DNA of 7,065 nucleotides from Bordetella parapertussis (GCA_945907335.1 CAMDSU010000093.1:1-7065); one strand, 5' to 3'. Positions 1 to 6,764 are shown, counted from the first letter of the stretch. Notes: generated by a model not told the origin, from the letters alone. Numbers and translations: made by a program.

Positions 1-456
1 AAAGCCAAACGCATCAGCGAATTGACCCAAGACTTGAGCGAGTTGTTGCCTCACCTGCTACCCGATTTACAAAAACAGATTCAACCGCAAGCCGCGCAAG
101 CGCAAGGCTTGATGGCGTTTCACCCGCCGTGCACCTTGCAACACGGACAGCAACTCAAAGGCGGCGTAGAAACCCATTTGAATGCGCTGGGTTTCAAACT
201 GCGCGTGGCCAACAACGAAGCGCATTTGTGCTGCGGCTCGGCCGGTACTTATAGCGTGCTGCAACCGGTCATCGCCACGCAACTGCGGGACCGCAAGCTC
301 GGCAACCTGAACGAGATGCAACCGCAAGCGATATTGAGCGCCAACATTGGCTGCATCACGCATTTGCAAAGCGGCACGCAAGTGCCGGTGCGCCATTGGA
401 TAGAAATGGTGGACGCGGCGCTGCTTACATCTGCGGCGCATTCAAGCGCTGCATGA
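1..456 (+). CDS. glcF: Glycolate oxidase iron-sulfur subunit GlcF (C-terminal part)
   Basis: This is the last 151 codons of GlcF, open from base 1 and ending at TGA 454-456; the 5' part lies outside the window. GlcF is the 4Fe-4S subunit that, with the flavoprotein subunits GlcD and GlcE, oxidises glycolate to glyoxylate and passes electrons to the respiratory chain. What is seen is the C-terminal cysteine-rich (CCG-type) domain: the FHPPCTLQH motif (Cys at 130-132), the CCGSAGTY motif (Cys pair at 229-234), the NIGCITHL motif (Cys at 352-354) and the terminal VRHWIEMVDAAL stretch. All of these match my memory of E. coli GlcF closely. The N-terminal ferredoxin-type clusters are not in view. 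Its 3' end overlaps the end of the convergent kinase gene by 32 bp. A paralogous lactate oxidase subunit (LutA/LldE) is less likely, because CTLQH and the HWIE ending are typical of GlcF. Confidence 0.93.
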   Translation, partial: KAKRISELTQDLSELLPHLLPDLQKQIQPQAAQAQGLMAFHPPCTLQHGQQLKGGVETHLNALGFKLRVANNEAHLCCGSAGTYSVLQPVIATQLRDRKLGNLNEMQPQAILSANIGCITHLQSGTQVPVRHWIEMVDAALLTSAAHSSAA

Positions 457-2209
457 ATGCAGGTGACAGCAACAATTGCTCTTCAATCAGTGCGCACAGG
501 GTTTCTCGCTCGAACGGCTTGAGCGCCAAGCCGTTCATGCCCACATCTGTGCAACGTTGGTGGTCCGTGGTGTTGACATTCGCGGTCAAGGCCAGCACAG
601 GTATGTCGCACTGCGGTGCTGCCCATGCGGTGCGCAAACGTCGGGTGGCTTCAATGCCGTCCATCACTGGCATCAACATGTCCATCAACACCATGTCAAA
701 AGACGCTTGCCCGAGAGCGTCTAAGGCTTCTTGTCCGTTGCTTGCCTGCACCAACACCGCGTTTGGCCAATGCGACTTCACTACCTGACAGGCCAGCAAG
801 CGGTTGACCGAACTGTCATCCACCACCAAAAAACGTACCGCAAATGATTGCAAACGGGTCATGCCTTCCTCTGTGTGCATGACCGACGCGGTAACTGTCG
901 ATTCAACCAGCGGCAAGCGCACCCAAAAGCTTGAGCCTTGTCCGGGTGTGCTTTCCACACCGATGTCACCGCCCAGCAGTTGCGCCAATTGGCGGCTGAT
1001 GGACAGCCCCAAACCATTGCCGCCATAGACACTGGCCGTGGCCACGCTGGCCTGCTCGAAAGGTTCGAATATTTGTTGCAGGCGATCAGGCGCAATCCCA
1101 ATGCCAGTGTCGTTGATGGTGAACCACAGATGCTTCGTATCGCGCGTGACCCGTAACACGACCGAGCCTTGGTGGGTGAACTTGATGGCATTGCCCAGCA
1201 GGTTGACCAGCACTTGCATCAATCGGTGTCGGTCGCTGACCACCCAATGCGGCAAGTCATCGGCGGCCTGCAGTTCATAGTCAATTTGCATGCTGTTGAC
1301 GCGCTGTAAAAACAAATTGAAAGCCGCGCGTACCGTGCCCATCAATTCAAACGGCGCGGGTTGGACTTTCAACTGCCCGCGTTGCAACAGCGAAAAATCC
1401 AAGACATCGTTGATGACGGTCAGCAAATGGTCGCTGGACTGCTTGACCAAATCGGCGAGTTCAAGCGCTTTGGGCAAATGCCGCACATCTTGACGCAGCA
1501 AATCGCTGAAACCGATGATGGCGTTCATCGGTGTGCGCAACTCATGGCTGAGCAAAGCGATGAAATTGTCTTTGATGGTTTGTGCCCGCAGCAGCCGTGT
1601 GCGTGTTTGCAGCAAATTGGCCTGACGTTTTTCGCTGACATGCAGGGTGCGCAAATACAAGCGTTGGTAAATCAAGGGCAGTGACAATAAAAAAACACTG
1701 ATGGCCACATCGCTCCAAGCATTCATCACCAGCAATTGCGGTGTGGCGACATAAAACTGCGGCAACCATCCCAGCCAAGTGCCAGCAGCCATTCCCCCCA
1801 AACACAAGAGACACACGAAAAGCCAGAACACACCATCGGCAAGCCCGAGTAAAAACATGGGTACCAAGGGAAGAATCACCACCCACTTAAGGACGTTGGA
1901 AAAAATACCGCCAGACCAAACCGCTTCGCGCAACAAATGAAAATGCCCGTAGGCCAGACCCAAATAAAGCACCCAGCGCAACGGCAGACCTAAGGTGTAA
2001 AGCCACATGAGCAGCAAAATCACCAAGCTCAGCAAAGAGGCTTGGAGTTGCACCTCGGGGTTTGGTGACAGGCTTCCCAAGCTGTGGCTCATGACAGCCA
2101 AAAACAAGGTGAACAGCACATAAAACTGTGCTTTAGGGGTCGCCCAGTGAATGGGCAGCCGCTGCTTAAAGCGTGCCCAAATCAAGCGCCAGGAGCGTGC
2201 ATCAATCAT
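425..2209 (-). CDS. Membrane-bound hybrid histidine kinase with C-terminal receiver domain (second of a tandem pair)
   Basis: This 594-residue sensor kinase should autophosphorylate on His and pass the phosphate to its own receiver. Hydrophobic stretches at about residues 29-47, 59-87, 106-147 and 160-186 suggest roughly six membrane segments. A short helical linker then leads to HisKA with the H-box SHELRTPMN (His222). HATPase_c follows, with the N-box LLGNAIKF (Asn340), G1 DTGIGI (Asp367), F-box FEPFEQ (381-386) and G2 GGNGLGLS (396-403). The receiver has the acidic pair Asp464/Asp465, phosphoacceptor Asp510 in VLMDMLMPVMDG, Thr542 and Lys564. All catalytic residues are present. There is no HAMP, PAS, HPt or DNA-binding output domain. 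I chose ATG 2209-2207 because it overlaps the preceding kinase's stop by 8 bp and gives an N-terminus collinear with that paralogue. The frame stays open 26 codons further up, but only inside the neighbour's coding sequence. No clear Shine-Dalgarno is visible, so translational coupling is inferred. The ligand is unknown. Confidence 0.92.
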   Translation of the reverse strand: MIDARSWRLIWARFKQRLPIHWATPKAQFYVLFTLFLAVMSHSLGSLSPNPEVQLQASLLSLVILLLMWLYTLGLPLRWVLYLGLAYGHFHLLREAVWSGGIFSNVLKWVVILPLVPMFLLGLADGVFWLFVCLLCLGGMAAGTWLGWLPQFYVATPQLLVMNAWSDVAISVFLLSLPLIYQRLYLRTLHVSEKRQANLLQTRTRLLRAQTIKDNFIALLSHELRTPMNAIIGFSDLLRQDVRHLPKALELADLVKQSSDHLLTVINDVLDFSLLQRGQLKVQPAPFELMGTVRAAFNLFLQRVNSMQIDYELQAADDLPHWVVSDRHRLMQVLVNLLGNAIKFTHQGSVVLRVTRDTKHLWFTINDTGIGIAPDRLQQIFEPFEQASVATASVYGGNGLGLSISRQLAQLLGGDIGVESTPGQGSSFWVRLPLVESTVTASVMHTEEGMTRLQSFAVRFLVVDDSSVNRLLACQVVKSHWPNAVLVQASNGQEALDALGQASFDMVLMDMLMPVMDGIEATRRLRTAWAAPQCDIPVLALTANVNTTDHQRCTDVGMNGLALKPFERETLCALIEEQLLLSPAFMQRLNAPQM

Positions 2210-3947
2210 GATTCGACCCAGTGCGCAACAACTGTGCTTGCACAACGCGCAGCAGCTGTTCGCGGTCCAAAGGTTTGAGCAGCACATCGTTCATGCCGGC
2301 TTGCAGGCATGCGGCATGGTCTTGCGGATGGCTGCTGGCGGTCAGACCAATCACCGGTAAATGGCCCAGCGGCGCGGCAGACTGGCGGATGGCGCGTGTG
2401 GTTTGCAGCCCGTCCATGACTGGCATGACCAAATCCATCAACACCACATCTACCGCGTGTGTTTGCAGCAGTTGCAAACAAGCCTGGCCGCTGGTGACGC
2501 TGTGCAAGATGGCTCGCGGCCAGAGTTGCTGGCATATGAGCGCTGCGACTTTCAGATTCACTAGGTTGTCGTCTACCAACAGCAAGCTGAATTGCGGAGG
2601 CGCAGGAAATGGCTCCTGGCTGAGCATGGTGGTTGCTGGTGCTGAGCAGGCTTGCAAAGGAACGCGAAACCAAAACCGTGAGCCGTGATCGACTTGACTT
2701 TGCAAACCGATGTCACCGTCAAACAATTGCACCAAGCCTTTACAAATAGCCAACCCTAAACCCGTGCCGCCAAAGCGGCTGTGGGTTTGAGAATCGGCGT
2801 GCTCAAAACGGTTGAAGATGAACGCTTGTTGTGCATCGTGAATGCCAACGCCTGTGTCTTCGACTTCAAACAGCATGTTTTCGCCATCTTTTCGGATTGA
2901 CAAATGGACCGAACCGCTGGAGGTGAACTTGAACGCGTTCTCAAGCAAATGGCACAGCACATCCTTCAAGCGCTTGCTGTCGGTCATCACCCATTCGGGC
3001 AAGGCCGGATCAAGCTGCGCATGAAATTGCACCGCGGCACTGGCGCGGCTGGCAAATGTTTGCTTGCAATCAGCAAACGCAACAGCCAAATGCGTCGGCG
3101 TCGGCTGCAGTTGTAAGCGCCCCGCCTGTATTTGGGTGAAATCTAAAATTTGGTTGACCAACTTGAGCAAGTGTTCGGTGGATTCACGCACCAAGTCAAC
3201 GGTTTGTAAATTGTTCCCGGCGGTTTTTAATTCGGCGCGGATGACGTCGTTAAAGCCGAGGATGGCATTCATCGGCGTGCGCAATTCGTGGCTGACAGAG
3301 GCCAAAAACTGGTCTTTGTAAGCCTCCGCCTGCATCAAGGCGGCGCGGTTGGCACTGAGCTCTTTATTGCGACGGGTGATTTCGCCAAGCTGGTGGTTGT
3401 AAATGCGTTGGTACACCAACAAGCCGCCAAGCAAACTGATGGCGGTGAACACATGGTTGCCAAGCGACCACAGCACATGGCGCGGGCCATAGACATAGCT
3501 GACGGGCAGCCAGCCGTATTCGGTGAGAGGCACCAAGGCCAACAGCGTCAATTGCACCAACACCATCCAGCGCAATGATTCGCGCCAGCCGAGTAAATAA
3601 ATGGCGGGCACCGGAAGAATCATCATCCACATAACGCTGGAAGAAAACAGACCCCCTGTGACCCAGATCATGTAACACATCAAAGCGTAGGCTTGGAGCA
3701 GCAACAAATGGGTGGTGCGTTGCAGCGTCCATTTGAAAAGAGTGTGTGCGATGCCGGTGAAGCTGACGCTTAGCAACGCCAGCAGCAGTGCGTTTTCAAA
3801 AGCAAACGGTTGCGACAACAACAAGAACAGGACCAGATTGGTCAAGATCACGCCAATGAAAAAAACGAACATCACCGGCTGTCCCAGCAACCTGTCCGCT
3901 GGTAAGCCCTGGTAACGGTCAAGCAGGCGGTGGAGCGGCGCCAACAT
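2202..3947 (-). CDS. Membrane-bound hybrid histidine kinase with C-terminal receiver domain (first of a tandem pair)
   Basis: This 581-residue sensor kinase has the same plan as its downstream neighbour. About six hydrophobic segments lie within residues 25-181, followed by a polar helical linker (181-212). HisKA carries SHELRTPMN with the phosphoacceptor His220. HATPase_c has the N-box Asn337 (LLENAFKF), G1 DTGVGI (Asp364, Gly366, Gly368), F-box Phe378/Phe381 and G2 GGTGLGLA (393-400). The receiver has Asp459/Asp460, phosphoacceptor Asp505 in VLMDLVMPVMDG, Thr536 and Lys558. All key residues are intact, so it should be an active kinase and receiver. It lacks HAMP, PAS and HPt domains, so an HPt protein and a response regulator encoded elsewhere would be needed for a full relay. 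ATG 3947-3945 lies 12 bp after the peroxidase stop with no strong ribosome binding site. The membrane part shares a 23-residue motif (98-120) with the other kinase. The signal is unknown; the co-transcribed peroxidase and LplT make a membrane or oxidative cue plausible. Confidence 0.93.
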   Translation of the reverse strand: MLAPLHRLLDRYQGLPADRLLGQPVMFVFFIGVILTNLVLFLLLSQPFAFENALLLALLSVSFTGIAHTLFKWTLQRTTHLLLLQAYALMCYMIWVTGGLFSSSVMWMMILPVPAIYLLGWRESLRWMVLVQLTLLALVPLTEYGWLPVSYVYGPRHVLWSLGNHVFTAISLLGGLLVYQRIYNHQLGEITRRNKELSANRAALMQAEAYKDQFLASVSHELRTPMNAILGFNDVIRAELKTAGNNLQTVDLVRESTEHLLKLVNQILDFTQIQAGRLQLQPTPTHLAVAFADCKQTFASRASAAVQFHAQLDPALPEWVMTDSKRLKDVLCHLLENAFKFTSSGSVHLSIRKDGENMLFEVEDTGVGIHDAQQAFIFNRFEHADSQTHSRFGGTGLGLAICKGLVQLFDGDIGLQSQVDHGSRFWFRVPLQACSAPATTMLSQEPFPAPPQFSLLLVDDNLVNLKVAALICQQLWPRAILHSVTSGQACLQLLQTHAVDVVLMDLVMPVMDGLQTTRAIRQSAAPLGHLPVIGLTASSHPQDHAACLQAGMNDVLLKPLDREQLLRVVQAQLLRTGSNHD

Positions 3948-3959
3948 GTTTGTCAGGGC

Positions 3960-4454
3960 TTATGGGTTGCCGAGCGCTTGTTCAATGTCGGCGCTGAGCG
4001 CGGCAGGTTTGTCCATAGAGCCGTAGCGCTTGAGCGGTATGCCATCGCGCCCTACTAAAAACTTGGTGAAGTTCCATTTGATGCCTTCACTGCCTAAAAG
4101 CCCCGGCGCTTGTTGCTTTAGCCATTGAAACAAAGGGTGCGCCTGGCTGCCGTTGACATCGATTTTTGCCATCATGTCAAAAGCCACCCCATAGTTTTTT
4201 TGGCAAAACGCCCCAATTTCCGTGTTGCTGCCTGGGTCTTGGGCCCCGAATTGGTTGCATGGAAACCCCAGCAGCACCAAGCCGCGGTTGGCATAGGTGT
4301 CGTGCAAGGTTTGCAAGCCGCTGAATTGCGGCGTGAAACCGCAGGCACTGGCGGTATTGACGATCAGCAATACTTTGCCCCGGCAATCGGACAGTTTCAT
4401 CAGGCTGCCGTCAATGCGGGCGGCTTCAAAATCGTAAACAGTGGCGGCATTCAT
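3960..4454 (-). CDS. gpx: Glutathione peroxidase family protein (cysteine type)
   Basis: This 164-residue thioredoxin-fold peroxidase reduces hydrogen peroxide and organic or lipid hydroperoxides. Length is normal for the bacterial family (BtuE/BsaA-like). The active site NTASACGFTPQ carries the peroxidatic Cys38 where animal enzymes have selenocysteine. Gln68 in FPCNQFG and Trp127-Asn128 in KWNF complete the catalytic tetrad. Further cysteines at 66 and 84 fit the thioredoxin-dependent two-cysteine type, with Cys84 as probable resolving residue, so thioredoxin rather than glutathione may be the true reductant; this is inference from family knowledge. There is no signal peptide, so it should be cytoplasmic. 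ATG 4454-4452 is preceded by AAGGAG five bases upstream, and it overlaps the upstream permease stop by 4 bp (ATGA). The frame is open further upstream, but that part is the permease gene read in another frame. It is followed after 12 bp by the first kinase. Confidence 0.94.
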   Translation of the reverse strand: MNAATVYDFEAARIDGSLMKLSDCRGKVLLIVNTASACGFTPQFSGLQTLHDTYANRGLVLLGFPCNQFGAQDPGSNTEIGAFCQKNYGVAFDMMAKIDVNGSQAHPLFQWLKQQAPGLLGSEGIKWNFTKFLVGRDGIPLKRYGSMDKPAALSADIEQALGNP

Positions 4455-5332
4455 GGCGGCTCCTTGGGTGAAGCTGGCATTGTCGCTAAGACTGCAGCAA
4501 ACACAATCAGTAAACCTCCGAAAAGTTTTCGTGCGCTCAGATCTGACACGCCCAAGGCCACCGAAGAAGCAGTGGCAAACAGTATTTCCGACAACATGAC
4601 CAAGGCGGTGGTGTTGGCTGCCAAGCGTGCCGCGCCGTACTGCAGACTCAGGTTGGACAACAGCAAACACAACGCCAAGCCCAGCGCATACGGCCACCAA
4701 GAGGTGTCCGATGCCAGCCCCACTTGCCCGCTAGGCATCAGTGCCAACGCCGCCCCGGCGGTGATCACCATGCCGCCGCTGAACATGGCGCCCATGCGCA
4801 CGCTTTCGGGCAAATCGGCAAGCTTGCGCAGCATGGTGTTGTTGAGCGCAAAACTTGCCCCGCCCAACAAGGCCAAATAATCGATCGCGCTGTTGGGTAT
4901 GGGCCAAGGGGTGTCCGGTGTTTTCAGCACCAATGCCACGCCTGCAAGCGCCAGCAACAAACGCAGCAGCGACATGCGGGTCGGTCGCTCGCCCAATAGC
5001 CACCAGGCAAACAACACCGACCAAGCAGGCATGGTGTAGAACAACAGCACCACACGCACCACATCGCCCATGGTCACCGCCCAGTTGAACCCCATATTGG
5101 TCAAGCCCGAACCGATGAACAGCCACCACAGTTGGGGATGTGTGCGGAAATGGCGAAACCATTGCGGATGCAGCAGGCTGATGATGACAAATGACAGGCC
5201 ATACATCAGCGCGGTGGCCCATAAAGGATGCAAGCCGCGCGCCTGCATCTCGCGAAACGGCCACCAGCTCAGGCCAAACACCAGGGCATTGGCCAACAAA
5301 CCCAGCACCGGGCCCCACACATTCACAGGCAT
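4451..5332 (-). CDS. EamA/DMT-superfamily permease
   Basis: This 293-residue integral membrane protein has about ten hydrophobic segments and the two repeated EamA halves typical of drug/metabolite transporters (usual length near 290-300). The first half ends with a stretch at residues 97-118 that includes YTMPAWSVLFAW and the family's LLGE glutamate (Glu115). The second half has the corresponding LVMLSEILFATASS (244-257, Glu249), a short loop, and a last helix LFGGLLIVFAA. Members export amino acids, metabolites or drugs, or take up small solutes; the substrate cannot be read from sequence. ATG 5332-5330 lies 3 bp after the lplT stop (TGAAGCATG), with no clear ribosome binding site, so coupled translation is likely. 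Its last codons (AAG GAG CCG CCA TGA) also supply the ribosome binding site and overlapping start of the peroxidase gene. The family call is secure; the specific function is unknown. Confidence 0.9.
   Translation of the reverse strand: MPVNVWGPVLGLLANALVFGLSWWPFREMQARGLHPLWATALMYGLSFVIISLLHPQWFRHFRTHPQLWWLFIGSGLTNMGFNWAVTMGDVVRVVLLFYTMPAWSVLFAWWLLGERPTRMSLLRLLLALAGVALVLKTPDTPWPIPNSAIDYLALLGGASFALNNTMLRKLADLPESVRMGAMFSGGMVITAGAALALMPSGQVGLASDTSWWPYALGLALCLLLSNLSLQYGAARLAANTTALVMLSEILFATASSVALGVSDLSARKLFGGLLIVFAAVLATMPASPKEPP
4460..4465 (-). promoter_or_regulatory. Ribosome binding site of the peroxidase gene
   Basis: On the minus strand the sequence reads AAGGAG, then five bases (CCGCC), then ATG. 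It lies inside the last codons of the upstream permease gene, and it decides the peroxidase start within a much longer open frame. Confidence 0.8.
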
Positions 5333-5335
5333 GCT

Positions 5336-6640
5336 TCAGTGCCCGGGGTCGCGCCGTGCAATGTCCATCAAGCGCGCCACTTCTTGCGCATGGTGTTTGC
5401 AATTATGGGTATGCCAGCGTTGAATCAACCACATATTGCCCGCCACAATCAAACCAAAACACACAATGGCGGCAAACGCACTCAGCCCCAATCCCGTGGC
5501 CAGCGTATACAAGCCGCCCAGCGCCAAGATACAGGCTTGCTCGTTGAAATTTTGTACGGCGATGGAGCGACCTGCGCCCATCAGGTTGTGGCCACGGTGT
5601 TGCAGCAAAGCGTTCATCGGCACCACCAAAAACCCGCCCAAGCCACCCAGCAAGATAAAAAACGGCGCGGCCAACCAAACATTGTTGATGAAATTCATCA
5701 ACAAAATCAGCAAGCCCATGGCAATGCCCAGACCCATCAAGCGGGTGGCATCCACCAATTTCATGCGCATGGAGGCAATCACGGCCCCGACGGCTGTGCC
5801 GATGGCAACCACGCCCACCAGCGACGAGGCTTGTGTGGTGCTGTAGCCCAGCGCCACCGAACTCCAGGCCAGCACGATATAGCGCAGGTTGCCGCTGGCA
5901 CCCCAAAACAAAGTGGTGGTGGAGAGTGAAATTTGACCGAGCTTGTCGCGCCACAACAGCATATTGCAACGCCAGAAATCGGGGACCAATGCGAGCAAGT
6001 TGACCGGCAAACTCTGTGTGGTGTCGCTGCGCAAGGGCATCATGGTCACGCCTGTTTGCGGGATGCGTGTGTTGAACCAGGCCGCTAAACCGTAGAGAAA
6101 CACAATCACGCCAATGGCGGCTTCCGGTGGTGTGTCAATGCCGGTGTCGATCATCGGAAAATCAAACCCCAGTAAAAAGGAGGCAACCACTGGCCCGACC
6201 AATTGGCCGCCGATCAACACGCCCAAAATGATGGAGCCAATGGTCAAGCCTTCAATCCAGCCATTGGCTTTGACCAGCAGCGACGGCGGCAGCAGCTCTG
6301 TGAGGATGCCGTATTTGGCCGGTGAATACGCCGCAGCGCCCAGTCCGACGATGGCATAAGACAACAAAGGGTGAGAGCCAAACAGCATCATTAAACAGCC
6401 CAGCACCTTGATGCCATTGCTGATGAACATGACCTCGCCTTTGGGCCGCGAGTCGGCAAATGCGCCGACAAACGGTGCAAGCAATACATAAAACAAGGCA
6501 AACATGGGCACCAGTGCAGCGCGCTGCCATTCGGCGCCGCCCGACCCTTTGATCATTTCAACCGCCACTACAAATAACGCGTTGTCAGCCAGCGAGCTGA
6601 AAAATTGCGCTGCCATGATGGTGTAAAAACCGCGTTTCAT
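5336..6640 (-). CDS. lplT: Lysophospholipid transporter LplT (MFS)
   Basis: This 434-residue major-facilitator protein moves lysophospholipids (mainly lyso-phosphatidylethanolamine) across the inner membrane to the cytoplasmic face for re-acylation. Family hallmarks are near the N-terminus: AQFFSSLADNALF (11-23), the MFS loop GAFADSRPKG (59-68), AYSPAKYGILTEL (104-116) and NGWIEG (126-131), followed by hydrophobic segments to about residue 410. It is somewhat longer than E. coli LplT (about 397 residues), with a polar His/Arg-rich tail. In enterobacteria lplT sits with aas, which encodes the acyltransferase partner. No such gene is visible here, although a copy could lie elsewhere. ATG 6640-6638 is the first Met of the conserved N-terminus; upstream there is only a weak AGG. 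It is the first gene of the minus-strand operon and faces alr across a 132-bp region. Confidence 0.93.
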   Translation of the reverse strand: MKRGFYTIMAAQFFSSLADNALFVVAVEMIKGSGGAEWQRAALVPMFALFYVLLAPFVGAFADSRPKGEVMFISNGIKVLGCLMMLFGSHPLLSYAIVGLGAAAYSPAKYGILTELLPPSLLVKANGWIEGLTIGSIILGVLIGGQLVGPVVASFLLGFDFPMIDTGIDTPPEAAIGVIVFLYGLAAWFNTRIPQTGVTMMPLRSDTTQSLPVNLLALVPDFWRCNMLLWRDKLGQISLSTTTLFWGASGNLRYIVLAWSSVALGYSTTQASSLVGVVAIGTAVGAVIASMRMKLVDATRLMGLGIAMGLLILLMNFINNVWLAAPFFILLGGLGGFLVVPMNALLQHRGHNLMGAGRSIAVQNFNEQACILALGGLYTLATGLGLSAFAAIVCFGLIVAGNMWLIQRWHTHNCKHHAQEVARLMDIARRDPGH

Positions 6641-6641
6641 A

Positions 6642-6734
6642 CGTGATATAGCCTGTCAGTTGTGCGGTGTAGAAAAAGTCAAGTGGGCGTGTTTAGACAA
6701 GAGGCAGGCCTTCTTGCGTAATAGTTATATCACG
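6642..6734. repeat. Perfect 9-bp inverted repeat in the lplT/alr intergenic region
   Basis: CGTGATATA at 6642-6650 and its exact reverse complement TATATCACG at 6726-6734 flank a 75-bp spacer. The left arm lies directly before the lplT start codon and the right arm lies inside the alr promoter candidate. It could be a pair of operator half-sites or the foot of a long-range stem, or chance: I estimate a few per cent for some 9-bp match in 132 bp, and more given the AT-rich arms. Confidence 0.4.
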
Positions 6735-6743
6735 CCATTTATA
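6714..6743 (+). promoter_or_regulatory. Candidate promoter for alr
   Basis: On the plus strand, TTGCGT (6714-6719) is followed after 17-18 bases by ATTTAT/TTTATA (6737-6743), a moderate match to sigma-70 elements. Transcription would start about 20-25 bases before the alr ATG. The -10 shares the self-complementary TTATAA (6739-6744) with the lplT candidate on the other strand, so the two promoters would overlap. Assigned by eye only. Confidence 0.3.
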
Positions 6744-6764
6744 AGCCTCCATGCCCTGCGACAA
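6738..6764 (-). promoter_or_regulatory. Candidate promoter for lplT and the minus-strand operon
   Basis: On the minus strand, TTGTCG (6764-6759) is followed after 15 bases by TATAAA (6743-6738), which resembles -35 and -10 boxes with a short spacer. Transcription would start near 6731 and give a leader of about 90 bases before the lplT ATG. The spacing is below the 17-bp optimum, so this is a tentative call. A TTGACT at about 6683-6678 lacks a good -10 partner at normal spacing. Confidence 0.3.

Larger units (their letters stand above)
425..6640 (-). other. Predicted five-gene operon: lplT - EamA permease - gpx - hybrid kinase - hybrid kinase
   Basis: All five genes lie on the minus strand with junctions of +3 bp, -4 bp (ATGA), +12 bp and -8 bp (ATGATTGA). 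No internal gap is large enough for an ordinary promoter and terminator pair. Only the peroxidase has a good Shine-Dalgarno; the other downstream genes seem to rely on coupled translation. I infer one transcript from the lplT/alr intergenic region. Internal promoters inside coding sequence cannot be excluded. Confidence 0.75.

Noticed and set aside
449..480. Hairpins CTGCAT-GA-ATGCAG (449-462) and AGCAA-CAA-TTGCT (468-480) as a terminator
   Set aside because: The stems are only 5-6 bp and no T-run follows on either strand, so a rho-independent terminator is not supported.
2210..2287. 26-codon cysteine-rich N-terminal extension of the second kinase
   Set aside because: The frame is open there, but it lies wholly within the coding sequence of the first kinase's receiver. 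The downstream ATG gives a start collinear with the paralogue; the cysteine richness is a by-product of reading another frame.
4455..4700. Longer N-terminus for the peroxidase (246 codons in total)
   Set aside because: The extra 82 codons overlap the permease gene and match no peroxidase feature. ATG 4454 has a good ribosome binding site and yields the normal family length.
4125..4880. 251-codon open frame on the plus strand
   Set aside because: It is antisense to the peroxidase and permease genes, both of which show clear family motifs. Its translation shows no recognisable domain and it is likely a GC-driven shadow frame.
5228..5929. 233-codon His/Gln-rich open frame on the plus strand
   Set aside because: It is antisense to the permease and lplT. 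The His/Gln/Ala richness is what complementary reading of hydrophobic membrane codons gives; no domain is recognised.
6730..6755. Two-codon leader frame (ATG GCG TGA) on the minus strand with GGAGG upstream, before lplT
   Set aside because: It has a well-spaced GGAGG, but a two-codon frame occurs easily by chance, and the proposed promoter would start transcription within or after it.
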